Shown here piece by piece: positions 11,029 through 21,034 of a DNA stretch of 64,000 nucleotides; within the stretch, counting starts at the first letter, position 1; the number at the start of each line of letters is the position of its first letter. Made by a program: the position numbers and the translations under genes. The notes below the pieces were generated by a model that was not told the origin of the DNA, searched no databases, and was given only the letters and a program-made list of their open reading frames with translations. Source of the stretch: Euclidia mi (lineage: Eukaryota; Arthropoda; Insecta; Lepidoptera; Erebidae); assembly GCA_944739405.2 (NCBI GenBank), contig OX123186.2:92731034-92795033 (forward strand), in the 5' to 3' direction.

Positions 11029-12056
11029 GTCCTCAATCAGCCTATCGCAGTCCACTGCTGGACATAGGCCGCTCCCAGCACGCGCCACAGTACACGGTCC
11101 TCAGCCTTCCGCATCCAGTCTGTCCCAGTCACCCTTTTCAGGTCGTCAGTCCACCTAGCCGGTGCCGCCCTACCTTACGCTTGCCGAGTCGTAGTCTCGA
11201 CTCTAAGACACGCTTGCTCCATCGGCCATCAGTCCTTCTACAAATATGGCCAGCCCAATGCCACTTGAACTTACTAATTCCGACATATTCCACACTATGT
11301 CAGTAATGTTTTTTCGACGACCGGTTGACGCAGTGGGAGTGTAAGCGACTGCTACGCCGAAGGTCGCGGGTTCGATTCCCACTCAAGTCAAACATTTGTG
11401 TGCATGAACATGGATGTTTGTCTTGGTCTGGATGGTTCTATGTATAATATGTATGTATTTACAAAAAAAAAGTATATATATGTAGGTTTATCCATTATCT
11501 AGTACCCATAGTACAAGGTTTTGCTTAGTTTGGGTCTAGATGGTGTGGGGTGAATGTGGTAGAATAAAGAAAAAAAAAAGTTGGTTCTTTGCCGAATAAC
11601 TTCATTGCGGATTTTATCCTTCAAAGAGACGCCACGCATAGCCCGTTCAATACCTCACTGCGTGACTTTAAGTTTGTGGACTAGTCCCGCTGTGAGTGTC
11701 CACGTCTCAGCACCGTATGTCATAACAGGTAGGACGTATTCGTTGTAGACTTTGGTCTTCAGGCATTGCGGTAGAGGCGAAGAGAAAACTCGACGTAGCT
11801 TGCATATCGCTGCCCGAGTCAACTGGACCCTGCGGTCGATTTCTTTCTCGAAATTGTTTCTACCAAGCTGGACTACTTGCCCAAAGTAAACATACTTTTG
11901 AACAACTTCAAGCATTGATCCGTCGACATAAACCGGTCCCGGCACAATGTGTTCGTAGAACATAATCTTGGTTTTATCCAAGTTCATACTGAGACCGATC
12001 CGTCGAGAGGCTCCATTAAGATTGTGCTGCATCTCACTCAGCTCTTCCAGGCTCAG
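11029..12056 (-). mobile_element. RTE-like LINE fragment (C-terminal RT region), split by a SINE
   Basis: Read on the - strand, 12056-11655 encodes the thumb and C-terminal part of an RTE-clade-like reverse transcriptase: LEELSEMQHNL, GLSMNLDKTKIM, YVYFGQVV, and AETWTL, in the usual order. The 3' part continues to about 11029, ending in the GTCCAGCAGTGGACTGCGAT sequence typical of these lepidopteran elements. A tRNA-derived SINE sits inside it at about 11315-11580. The catalytic YADD box and endonuclease are missing, so this is a dead 5'-truncated copy. Confidence 0.75.
11315..11580 (+). mobile_element. tRNA-derived SINE inserted in the RTE-like LINE
   Basis: The head contains GCAGTGGGAGTGTAAGCGAC and a strong pol III B box, GGTTCGATTCCC, near 11370. 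A unique body follows (CTTGGTCTGGATGGTTC), then an A-rich tail at about 11565-11580. LINE sequence resumes on both sides. The SINE is the younger insertion. Confidence 0.65.
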
Positions 12057-12589
12057 GCAGAGGCATATTAAACGCCTACTTTTTACGTCGTAGGTGGCGA
12101 GCCTATTGCTGCTTATCGGGATATTTTGTTTGCCAGAGCCTCGTCCGTTGATTCGGGGTTCTCAAGTTAGAGTTTGTCATCTAGGTATGTTCGGAGTGAC
12201 TCAAACTTAGACTAGGTATATATACAATTTTCATTTTAATGAAAAAAGTATTTACACATACAAACTACTTAGTACTAGACAGTAGAACTCAAAATGTTAT
12301 CTGGTATCTGTGACGCTTCACTGGAGTGGCCAATATGGCGACTGTGATTTGTATGTCAGAACCATTAGCATTTAACAAAATACTCGACAATCCGAATTTG
12401 GCGGATATATGTTGTCGACTCGAAATTTTTATTTTATAATGTTTTATTATTCAGGTAAGGTTTCGATGTACTCATTGACGAAATTATTAATATAAGATTT
12501 GACATGGCGATAGCAGCGCAGTCCTACGGTTCCAATGTGAAACATTCCAAAATCCACAACTACTTACAAATTAAAAATTAAGTAAAAAA

Positions 12590-12740
12590 CATTATCCAGT
12601 GGACTAAATTGTACACTTCTACGGTCCTCAAGAAATATACGTATCAAATTTCAACTTCTTGCGCTCGATAAATTTTGCTGTGCGTAGTTTGTCAGTCAGG
12701 CAGTATCGCAAGAATTGTTTATACACGGATATTAAAGCAT
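12590..12740 (+). repeat. Degraded copy of the CCTACGGTCC...GTCAGTCAG repeat
   Basis: Text such as CTTCTACGGTCCTCAAGAAA, TTTCAACTTCTTGCGC and TTGTCAGTCAGGCAGT is a diverged version of the repeats at 25270-25490 and 29985-30190. It runs to within about 20 bp of the acceptor of E5, so much of the intron end before that exon derives from a transposon. Confidence 0.6.
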
Positions 12741-12759
12741 TATATGTATTTTCTTCCAG

Positions 12760-12965
12760 CGCATTTCGTCACATCAAAGAAAGGGAAACGCTTGATACGG
12801 CTCCAAGGATATACTTACTACGCCATACCTTCGAAAACTAGCAAAATAAGATGGCGTTGTTCCACCCATCTTCCTCAAGGTTGCAGAGCATATATCATCA
12901 CGGTCGATGAAGAAATTTTGGCAATAAATAGTGCTCATAATCATGCACCTAGCGGTAGTGTGTAA
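12760..12965 (+). CDS. mod(mdg4): E5: mod(mdg4)-type 3' exon, FLYWCH zinc finger
   Basis: The acceptor TTTTCTTCCAG ends at 12759, with a phase-1 start (CG, then CAT TTC). About 68 residues: HFVTSKKGKRLIRLQGYTYY, IRWRCSTHLPQGC, then AHNHAPSGSV and a TAA stop at 12963-12965. Ligands are complete at C-x7-C-x17-H-x-H. It is closest to E1 by eye (both share HFVTS, GCRAYIITVD and HNH). The finger is close to the consensus of the whole E1/E3/E4/E5 subgroup. Confidence 0.9.
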
Positions 12966-13044
12966 GGGAAATATTGTTAGGACGTGTCCAAAATGAATGA
13001 ACAAAACAATATTTGAAACTCGCTCACACACAAACAATAACTAT

Positions 13045-13149
13045 GTTGTAATTGATTTAAGACAATTTTGTAATGAGAATAATGTCGATAATAGTTTGGC
13101 AGTGAATAATGCTCTACGCTGCGCTTCGCTATTTCTGCGCCGGCCCTTA
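13045..13149. mobile_element. Partial copy of the small GCCGGCCCTTA MITE
   Basis: The segment AATGTCGATAATAGTTTGGC, then AATGCTCTACGCTGCGCTTC and GCGCCGGCCCTTAG matches the right half of the MITE at 9234-9359. The left end is not clear. It lies just after E5. Confidence 0.55.
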
Positions 13150-13734
13150 GGATATAGGAAAGTTAGGAACCAGTTTCCCTTCCTCTGGATTGTGATAGAT
13201 AATATTTTGTATACAGTAGATACTCGGTTACGATACAAAGACAAAAATTAAAAATGCAAATCAAAATGTACACTCATGTACATTTTAATGTGTATTATCT
13301 TTGACCTAATCGCTTAAAGCAGCAGCTTTCGATTTCTTTTTAGACAGCCTTTAAATATGTGGGTAAGCATTATCAAACAGACATATTAAATAATCGAACA
13401 AAATTTGTATAAAGTTATCTGTACTTTAATTTAATCGGATCTTATCCAAGGATTGTGAAACTGACCCTTAGTATCCAAAAGATTGTAAAATCTGGTAACT
13501 TAAACTACTACTAGTAGATAGGATTATAATCATAATACCTCTGTATCTTACCATAATGCAGCTAATTATAAGAGTTTCTAGAGATTCATTTCCAAGCAAG
13601 GTAGTTACCATGATACAGGCAGAGAGTTGTGTGTCATGAAGATCTTTGGCTGTCGTTATAGGCATCGTTATAGGGTCAGTACCTTTGAATTAACTGAAAC
13701 TAGAGTAAACCATGAAATATCGCTGTACCTTTGG

Positions 13735-13870
13735 GTTGCGGAGGTCAGACAGGCAGTCGCTAATCGCTAAAGCTAATATTCAGTCAGTTCGGTTTCAAAT
13801 CCGGTTAAACTAGTAAGCCGACCCCGGCTTGCAACTGCGATAACGCTAGGAGAATCATATCGTAGTCGAT
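13735..13870 (+). repeat. SINE/retroposon remnant
   Basis: Contains GGTTGCGGAGGTCAGACAGG and CAGTCGCTAATCG, then a B-box-like GGTTTCAAATCCGG and GTAAGCCGACCCCGGC. This order is familiar from abundant lepidopteran retroposons. Ends not determined. Confidence 0.45.
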
Positions 13871-14074
13871 AAAGTTTCCCTCATTGGATACACACGCAAT
13901 TTATACATTTATTATTTTAATTTAAAGTGATGATCATATACGTAAACCGCTAAATAAATTAGATACACATCGCTGTAGTATTATATAAACGATCAATATT
14001 TACAATACTTATTTAGTAGGTATTTATTTACTATTTTGTTACATTATTTAAATAAGTTATCTTATATACTAAAA

Positions 14075-14275
14075 TATAAAGTTGAATAGTTTGTTTGTTT
14101 GGTTGAACGCGCTAATCTCGGGAACTACTGGTCCGATTTGAAAAATTATTTCACTTTTAGATAGCCCATTTATCGAGGAAAGCTATAGGCTATATAACAT
14201 CACGCTATGAGCGACGGGAGCAGAGCAGTAGCCTTAAATAACACGGGTGTAACCGCGGGCATCGTCTAGTGTACC
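14075..14275 (+). repeat. Interspersed repeat, copy 2 (GTTTGTTTG...ACGCTAATCTC family)
   Basis: Plus-orientation counterpart of 8971-9212: TTTGTTTGTTTGGTTGAACG, CGCTAATCTCGGGAACTACT, CTATAGGCTATATAACATC, then AACACGGGTGTAACCGCGGG. Non-coding. Confidence 0.65.
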
Positions 14276-14620
14276 AATAATTTTGAATGTGCCATTTTAT
14301 TTTAATGTCTTAAATTGAAATGATACATAAATAATGGGTTTTTACTGTGTGTTTTTAAGTGATATTTTTTTTAAAATTTAATTGTGATCTTAGATGCTTA
14401 ACTAATTTCTCAAAATAAATCTCAAATGGTCTGAAATAAGCAATATTATTATACTGTGTAATGAATTGATAAATGCTTTTGAAAAAAAAAACTCATAATG
14501 AACACACAAGCGCCGATTATGTTCTTTCTATATTTATCAAATACCTATAGTATAATGTGGATTAAAAGTGCTATCAAACTCTTTGTAATAAAGTATAAAA
14601 TCACAATAATCATTTCTCAG

Positions 14621-14705
14621 TTTTCTTTTTATAGACTCACACCTGTATTTCCGAAGGGGTAGGCAGAGGTATAATTTTACATCCGCATTTCGCCATGTTG
14701 TTAAT
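14621..14705 (-). mobile_element. SINE 3' tail (Arg-tRNA-like SINE family), truncated
   Basis: Reverse complement of the tail of the SINEs at 24861 and 45481: a CATGGCGAAATGCGGATGTA start, then CTGCCTACC, GATA/AATACAGG and TGAGTCTATAAAAAG. The tRNA-like head is missing. Confidence 0.6.
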
Positions 14706-14708
14706 TTT

Positions 14709-14842
14709 TAGCAGCGGCGGACAGCAGCGGCATCGATTTCGATGTCCATGGCACGTTCTATTCTGACGCGACATCGGCCGCTTCAGAGTAGAGCGCGGCA
14801 TGTACCTACATCGAAACCGCCGCCGCGCCGCCCGCTTCTAAA
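14709..14842. mobile_element. GC-rich inverted-repeat element (MITE) upstream of E6
   Basis: The left arm (AGCAGCGGC, TCGATTTCGATGT, ATGGCACG, TTCTATTCTGA) and the right arm read backwards (GCGGCGGCGG, TTTCGATGT, ATGCCGCG, CTCTACTCTGA) pair over most of their length. Non-coding. It ends about 45 bp before the E6 acceptor, so any branch point for E6 must lie in this narrow gap or in the element. Confidence 0.55.
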
Positions 14843-14886
14843 AGGTAAAAAATGGATATTGTGTAACTGATATGTTATGCTTATAG

Positions 14887-15074
14887 TGCCAGAGCATATC
14901 GTAACTATTAGAGGGAAACATGTGATGAAATTCAAAGGACATACACATTATGCATTGTCAAAGAACTATAAAACGCGCTGGATGTGCTCCATGCAGAGCT
15001 CATGCAAAGCCGTCGTATATACTTGTGGAAACAAAGTTTTCGGGATCAAAGGACCACACAAGCATACACCATAA
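14887..15074 (+). CDS. mod(mdg4): E6: mod(mdg4)-type 3' exon, short-knuckle FLYWCH variant
   Basis: The acceptor TATGCTTATAG ends at 14886, with a phase-1 start (TG, then CCA). About 62 residues: EHIVTIRGKHVMKFKGHTHY, RWMCSMQSSC, then a final HKHTP and a TAA at 15072-15074. The Cys-Cys spacing is C-x5-C, two residues shorter than the C-x7-C of most of the array; the C-x17-H-x-H part is normal. The aromatic positions are altered (GHTHY in place of GYTYY). AATAAA at 15080-15085 is six bases after the stop, an extremely short 3' UTR if used. The open frame, the poly(A) signal and shared spacing with E7 suggest a genuine subclass. Confidence 0.78.
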
Positions 15075-15094
15075 AATTAAATAAAAATATGTAC

Positions 15095-15196
15095 AGCTGG
15101 CTTCCCACGGTGCGTCGTTTTGCGAACGGAATCTAGCGACACTTTTAAAGTTACAAAACGCATGGTTAAAAACAGTGTTCCGTGGGAAGCTGGCTT
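15095..15196. mobile_element. Short palindromic MITE
   Basis: About 100 bp with inverted ends: AGCTGGCTTCCCACGG on the left, CCGTGGGAAGCTGGCT on the right. Non-coding. It sits 20 bp after E6. The next 250 bp (15197-15450) looks like another dispersed lepidopteran repeat (TCTATGGAGACCGCGGTGG motif), but its ends cannot be placed. Confidence 0.6.
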
Positions 15197-15646
15197 AATA
15201 TGCCTACTAATATTTATGTATCGGATATTTCTGGTCACGAGATCACCACAGCTGGATTAACCTACGCTAAGACGTCCCCCTCTGCAGCAAAGTATCTTAA
15301 CCGCGAATTTTGTGGCCTTGCCTTCACGCCACTACGAGATGTCTATGGAGACCGCGGTGGTTTAGAAGGCAGGCCCCGAATGCCTGTTGGGGAGAGTCCA
15401 ATAAACCTTTTCTACCGGCCCAATAGGTGGAGGATGTGTTCGTAGTTTGGATTTCCACCAAAAATGTCGGTTCAAACAGTAGCCATTGTATTAAATAATT
15501 TACCTACCTGTTACATAAATATTAGTATGTTAAGTATCCGTCCTTCCTTATTCAAAAGTTGATATTATTTTTTATAATCTCGTATACCTACAATTATTTT
15601 TTGTATTTTGCATTTAAAAATCATGTAATTTTTTATTTATTATTAG

Positions 15647-15900
15647 TTATAAATATATTATTTCATAATATATCTACTTCGGATGGACCAAGGATTCGAC
15701 GGAGGTGCTCCCTTCAAAATTCCTGTAAAGCTACTATCCATACCTACGACGACTGCATTATAAACTTGAGTGGAGAACACAATCATTTACCTACATATAA
15801 AAGACAGACCCGCTTTTACGCATCCCAAAAATACGAAATAGAACCCATTGTAATAAAGAATTTAGAAATGCACGGTGATGTTACAGACGCATTTATATAA
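15647..15900 (+). CDS. mod(mdg4): E7: partial FLYWCH exon lacking the N-terminal half of the finger
   Basis: A candidate acceptor TTTATTTATTATTAG ends at 15646 and gives the array's usual phase 1. The frame then stays open for about 84 codons to a TAA at 15898-15900. The C-terminal half of the finger is good: RRRCSLQNSC, then 17 residues, then HNHLP (C-x5-C-x17-H-x-H, the same short knuckle as E6). The N-terminal half (F/Y...GY.Y...RW) is absent, and the Trp position is Arg. A 30-residue tail follows (KRQTRFYASQ and onward). AATAAA is at 16067-16072. Either a decaying exon whose front was lost, or a divergent minimal knuckle. Whether it is spliced is unknown. Confidence 0.5.
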
Positions 15901-16378
15901 AGTGCACAAAGATTAAGTTGTAATAGCCTTGTAAAGGCAGAACGCCTGATATGTGAGTAAAACACTGTTGAAAATCTGGACTACAAGCGTCTTTTTATAT
16001 AACATGATTGAATATTAATTTATTATAATATTTTATTTGTAATGTAACCAAAGCTAAAAACCTGGCAATAAAATTTTATTATTGACCCTAACAAGTATTT
16101 CATTAACATAACCCTTAGTAAATAAATTTGTAAGATTTTTTCAAAATGCTATTCATTTTCAAATATTTATTTGCCTATGTTGGCTTTTATACATATTTTG
16201 CTACAAATATCAATTTTGGAAATACTATAATACTATATAAATCAAATAAAGCAAAATCCAAATATCGTATTATAATTCATTGTAAAAATACTATTCAGAG
16301 TAGTTTGCATGTTTGGTGGTAGATTAAATCGATGGCGGAGATCATTGTAACAATTCTAAATATTATATTCCCTTACAG
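15901..16378. other. 3' region of E7 and intron before E8
   Basis: Very AT-rich, with the poly(A) signal for E7 at 16067-16072. No coding or repeat feature recognised. Confidence 0.45.
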
Positions 16379-17858
16379 AAACTACTTGCCAAGAGGCTAG
16401 TCTTCTTGAGAGCTTCAATCAAGAAAATATTGATAGAGAAAACGGTAATCAAGAAAGCATTATTCCGCATGTATCTGATCAAACAGGCATTCTTCAAGAA
16501 GACGTTAATAATCAAGAAGTAGTTGATCATGAGGCTGCCAATCAAGAAGCTCTTAATCAAAGTATTGATCAAGGATATCTGATCTAAATCTTGATCAAAA
16601 ACGAACTGATGAAACAAACGTTGATCAAGAAGACAGTGATCACGACAGTGTTGATCAGGCAAACGATGATCATGAAGACAACGATCAAATAAGCAGTGAT
16701 CAAGAAAGCATTGGTCACGAAAGTCTTTGTCCGTCAAGTATTCCGAAAGACGGCAACATTCCAGACTGTTTCGATGAAGACAGTACTTATCAACCATGCA
16801 GTTTCACGGAGAGTATTTATCGAGATCCCGAGGAAACTAATCTTCAAGTGTGTTGTCATCCACTTAGTATTTATGAAGATAGCCAACAACCCAGCAGCCC
16901 TCAAAATTTAAGTCTACAACAAATGAATCTTCAAGATATTAATCAACCGCAAACTAATCAAGACCAAAACAGCCATGAGGGGTTAATGCATCAACAAATT
17001 ATTTTACAAGCAAGTAGCATACAACAAAAAACCTCTCAACAGAGTAGTCTACAAGAGAGTAACCTACAACCGAGTCCTTTTCTCCATCCGAGTAGTCTCC
17101 GACAAACTTTTCTTCCACCATTAGCAGTACAGTGTAGTCAACAACAGACAAGCCAACAACGCAGTAGCCGAGTTTACGGCGTCCGACCTCATAGCAGTCA
17201 TGTTAAAAGTAGTCTGCCACAAGGTAGTCAACAACGGAGTGGTCAACCTCATACTAGTCAGCCCCGGAGTAGTCAGCCCCACAGTAGCCTGCCCCACAGT
17301 AGCCTGCCCCACAATAGTCAGTCCCACAATGCTCTGCCCCACAGTGGTCAGCCCTATAGCGTTCAGCCCCACATTAGTCAGCCTCACACTAGTCAGTCTT
17401 ACACTAGTCAGCCCCACACTAGTAAACTCCGCAGTAGTCGACTACAGATTAATAAAGCCCGCAGTAGTCAAGAAGATAGTGGTCAGGCTCACAGTAGTCA
17501 ACAAGAAAGTAGCCAACGGCCAGGTACTGTGCGTCAAGGTAGGCAGAAGAATATACCACAGGAGGTAACGAAACCAATTATATTCGTTTATTCACGAAAA
17601 GGAAACAAGATGATCCTAAAATCGGGCTATACTTACTGCTATCATGGAACAGATAGATACCAGAAGGTTTTGTGGGTATGTTCTAGTCACTACTCGAGAG
17701 GCTGCAGGGCTAATATCAAAACACGCGATGATATTATGTTAGAGGCAAATAATCCCCGCGACCATGAGCCAAAAGGACAGAACTGGCTAACGGAAAAACC
17801 GGTAAATTTCCTCGATTTCCCTATTGTCAAGAAAGTGAGAAAGAAAAATAAGAAGTAA
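16379..17858 (+). CDS. mod(mdg4): E8: giant 3' exon, Q/S/H-rich repeat region plus FLYWCH; apparent frameshift
   Basis: The acceptor TATATTCCCTTACAG ends at 16378, with a phase-1 start (AA, then ACT ACT). About 490 residues would be encoded if the frame were continuous. The first part (to about 16587) is an N/D-Q-E-rich string (NQE, DQ repeats) that hits a TAA at 16585-16587. The next frame, open from 16569, continues the same kind of string (SDQE, DQED) and runs without a stop to the end. A Ser/Gln/Pro/His tandem repeat follows (17238-17447), then a FLYWCH domain at about 17580-17780: FVYSRKGNKMILKSGYTYCY, LWVCSSHYSRGC, and R-D-H where other exons have H-x-H, so the first His ligand is Arg. 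A Lys-rich end (KKVRKKNKK) closes it. The 1-nt frame break may be an assembly error, an allele, or real inactivation. All other exons in the array are under 350 bp. Confidence 0.72.
17238..17447 (+). repeat. 15-bp coding tandem repeat in E8 (14 units of S-Q-P-H-x type)
   Basis: Fourteen consecutive 5-codon units such as SGQPH, TSQPR, SSQPH, SSLPH, NALPH and TSQSY can be read in frame, with the nucleotide theme AGTAGTCAGCCCCAC. The unit length is a multiple of three, so copy number can change without shifting the frame. It lies in the linker between the N/D-Q-rich part and the FLYWCH domain. Two other frames are also open across it, which produces shadow reading frames. Confidence 0.85.
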
Positions 17859-18840
17859 ATACTCTTAATATTCAGTCAACAAGGTAAACCAACTAATGAG
17901 GCCCTTGTGAATTTTTGGATTTGTTCTCTTGTTGCACAAAACAAATCAATTTAATATTCGTCATATTCACAGCAAACCCAGTAATAATGGGCATTTTGAA
18001 ATATGTTTATGGTCTTGTACTATACCTCATTTTGCTGCGGATGCATAAGATTGCCAAAGTAAACAACTTAATAGCAATGTTACATGATTTACAGATTAAG
18101 TTGGTTATTTTCGTAACCACTTAAAGGAACGAAATTAACTTTGTTTGCTGACAATTCTAGAGCTAAACTTATTACTTTGCTGACCATAAAAAATGAAAAA
18201 ATATTTTGCACTTCTTGAGCAGTGTTTAACATACATAAGTGTATACGCATTACTATTATAACATCTTGATGGCTTAGGTTTATTAGTTTTTAAATCGATA
18301 TCTGAGAAACATATAAGCATTTAATGTCGAGCATATAAAATATGTTGCATTCCTATTGCACTTTTTGTGATTTTAGATATTTTACCTTTTAAGTATTCTT
18401 AATTATTCGTAAAATGTTTACAATACGTGGTTATTTGTTACATTTGTTATGTTTATTTGCTTTGCGAATGTTGCTTTGCGTATGTGTTTAGTATAAGAAA
18501 ATACCTTTATATGCAATGTCAAAAAGTTTCCTTAAGATATTGCTTAAGGCCTGTGGTTTTAGTATCCAACACGAACTTATCTCTCACGAATGTCTGTCTG
18601 CCACCCTTTCTTGACATTGAACTACAATACGGTCTAAATCTGGTTTTATTTTTTGCTTACCAGATTTTTCTTTTGTATATTCATCTAGTCAAAAATTCTA
18701 GTCATTTTGGTGTTTGAAATTATGTACCTTTGTAATGACTATTTATTTACATAATATTCAGATCTAGTCGTTTTACCTTTAGTGTCTGTAATCTTTACAA
18801 TGTTTTTTCTGTTAATATTTTTTTTATTATCTTTGCTATA
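17859..18840. other. No gene seen after E8
   Basis: AT-rich sequence with no domain-bearing frame, inverted repeat or tRNA-like element that I could support. Confidence 0.4.
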
Positions 18841-19330
18841 TTATTAGTGGTTCGGCGATACACCGAAACCGATAGGCGACTTGGAGAAGGAAATGAACTG
18901 TATGCAAAGGATAGCGGGTTTTAGCCGCCTAGGTTTGGATACGGGAAGAGGTGATTGTGAGTGGGTATAGGATATTTCAAGGATGGAGGGCACTTACCTT
19001 ATACGGCAATCTTCTTCGTTTCCGAAGGGCAGTCTCCTGGTGGTTTCGTGATGCAGCTGCTTGTTTTCACTTCACTACACAGTCACTTCCACTTGCGAGC
19101 GGTTTTATAAGCGGTAATAACTTTTACGGGAGCGGCGCGGTGATCCGGTATAGCGGACGCGTATCGCGAATCGAATGTTCTCGAAAGTTCTGGACTGTCA
19201 CTCGCGTCGACGATCGCAGCGACCAATCCGCGAAAGGCAGTGCCTCTTCCAGGGAGTGGGATAGAGAGGGACGGAAATACAGTATCGCTCGCACTTGTAC
19301 GTGGAACGATTGATGTTGATGCGATTAGTT
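18841..19330. promoter_or_regulatory. GC- and CpG-rich island of unknown role (possible promoter, or repeat)
   Basis: Between about 19010 and 19310 the base composition changes sharply from AT-rich to CpG-rich (GGAGCGGCGCGGTG, ACGCGTATCGCGAATCG, CTCGCGTCGACGATCGC). A donor-like GTGAGT lies at about 18958 on + and a GGTAAG-like donor on - near 18993. No repeat copy was found elsewhere in the window and no protein domain is encoded. It lies in the long gap between E8 and E9. Trans-spliced mod(mdg4) exons in flies need their own transcription start, so a promoter is conceivable. A leader of an unrecognised retroelement is just as possible. Confidence 0.2.
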
Positions 19331-20221
19331 ATAGATAGGAAGGTAGATGGCGCTACCAATTAGTTATTATTTGAAGCATTTATTAATATATTTTATGTTA
19401 GCATGTGATTAATTTCATATATAACCGTTCTACCCGAAACGAATTCAAAAGTCATATAATTAATATTGATGTCTACATAACTGCAAAATGTATATGTAAC
19501 CGTTAATTGTCAGTCTTTATAAATAATTAAATAGTTGTTGTTATTAAATGTAAATGTAAGCAAAATTTATATATTTAGTAATGATTCTGAATATTTCAAT
19601 GAAAACATTTTGAAGAAAATGTCATCTTTTAGTAAGCATAAGGTACCTAACAATCTTTATTCATCTCTCAGTAGAATTTCAACTACTTTTTATGACTTTT
19701 ACAGTGATATTTAGTACATGTTTTATCTACTATTGTTCCTGAATTGCGAATGCATTACAGTATACTGCCAAAAGTAGACTGAGAAAACCACAAGAAATTC
19801 ATTTCTTAAAAATACCTGACGATAAAAAGACTTTTTCTTGGAAAAGTCTTACTGAATGTGTACTATCAATACTACTTACTACTTTTTGTACTTTATTTAT
19901 AAGTGTCTTGTAAGTCTTGGCTATTAGCCAAAGTGCGGTTACACCTAGTATGAGTCTTGTAATATGTCCTACAATTGATAATATTCTTTTATCCTAAGGA
20001 TATGGCAAACAGACATACGACCGGCCATGATGGTATGTATTACCATAGCTTGTTATCATTTGCATTACCAGATTATGTATAAAATAACAGAACATAGGAC
20101 GCACTCCGACCACCTTGACTCTTTTCTTCGCCCTTAGTGACTATTCATGTATCTAGTGCTAGCAGCGATCGGACACAAAAAGCCGAAAGTCGAGCCCTGT
20201 AAAACGGTATTCTTTTTACAG
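19331..20221. other. No gene seen; intron before E9
   Basis: AT-rich sequence without recognisable features until the polypyrimidine tract TATTCTTTTTACAG that serves E9. Confidence 0.4.
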
Positions 20222-20463
20222 GTGCTGTTCAATACGTATATTCTAAGAATGGGAATAGGCTGATCGTGACTCCATCAGGATACACATATTGCTTCAATAG
20301 GATGAGTAAGAGTAAGACTATCCGATGGCTTTGTGCTACCCATCATTCGAGAGGATGCATAGCTACCATCACTACATTTGATGACTATATTATTAGAAAA
20401 GGGAATGTGCATAATCATATGCCGAATAGAGGCTTTGGAAACTGTGATTTTAGTTTTAAATAA
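20222..20463 (+). CDS. mod(mdg4): E9: mod(mdg4)-type 3' exon, FLYWCH zinc finger
   Basis: The acceptor ATTCTTTTTACAG ends at 20221, with a phase-1 start (GT, then GCT). About 80 residues: YVYSKNGNRLIVTPSGYTYC, IRWLCATHHSRGC, then VHNHMPN and a short Phe-containing tail to a TAA at 20461-20463. Ligands are complete at C-x7-C-x17-H-x-H. Residue choice (VYSK, WLCATH) links it to E10, E11 and E16, so it looks like the founder-side neighbour of the duplicated unit. Confidence 0.88.
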
Positions 20464-21034
20464 ATTATTATGTATTCAATTTTTTTTCTTTTGTACAATG
20501 GTTGTTTATTTACTCATCAGTTCCATAAGCGCGGTTATATTATACGGTATAGATAATATTAACGTGCCATAAATCTATGCGAGTAAGGAACTAGGTGCTC
20601 CAATTAAGAATACATTTTTCTGCTACTCTACCCTCAGAATTATAAAGTGTGTGACATTTTTTTAATAAGCTCATGCGTCTTTTAATTTTCAGATTCTCTT
20701 ATTGACTAAACTAATGAGTAAAACTTGTCCAGCTGTCATATTCTAAATCAAACCAATATCAACAAATATGAGGACCATCATAACGACAACTCTTTACACA
20801 GATTTTGTCCCAAATAGGTCAAAATTAACCAGACTGCTAGCTAACATTTTTATAACCTTATAGGGTGTGAATTTATTAATATTTTTGTAACTTTCTCTGA
20901 ACAAATCTAAAGGAAGGATAAGAATCCGATGATCTCAATACTACAACTGTCTTGGAATCTGCAATCGTTTGCCTAAATCTTAAGTCATATTACAAATCTA
21001 TAAAAACATCTACTAACATAATATATCTTTACAG
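20464..21034. other. Intron before E10; left edge of duplication unit alpha near 20.9 kb
   Basis: AT-rich. From about 20940 the sequence (CTTAAGTCATATTACA, CATCTACTAACATAATATA) matches 30690-30733, the corresponding intron end in unit beta. Confidence 0.55.

Noticed and set aside
15182..15445. 87-codon open frame after E6
   Set aside because: The text looks like a dispersed non-coding repeat, not a protein, and lacks any recognised domain.
16363..16797. 144-codon open frame on the - strand opposite E8
   Set aside because: It is the antisense shadow of the N/D-Q-rich repeats of E8; the low-complexity codons leave several frames open.
17121..17568. Open frames on both strands over the 15-bp repeat, resembling a CRISPR-like periodicity
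   Set aside because: The units are contiguous 15-bp coding repeats without unique spacers; the extra frames are by-products of the repeat.
18951..19313. 120-codon open frame through the CpG-rich island
   Set aside because: No domain or codon pattern supports it; open frames are expected in GC-rich sequence with few stop codons.
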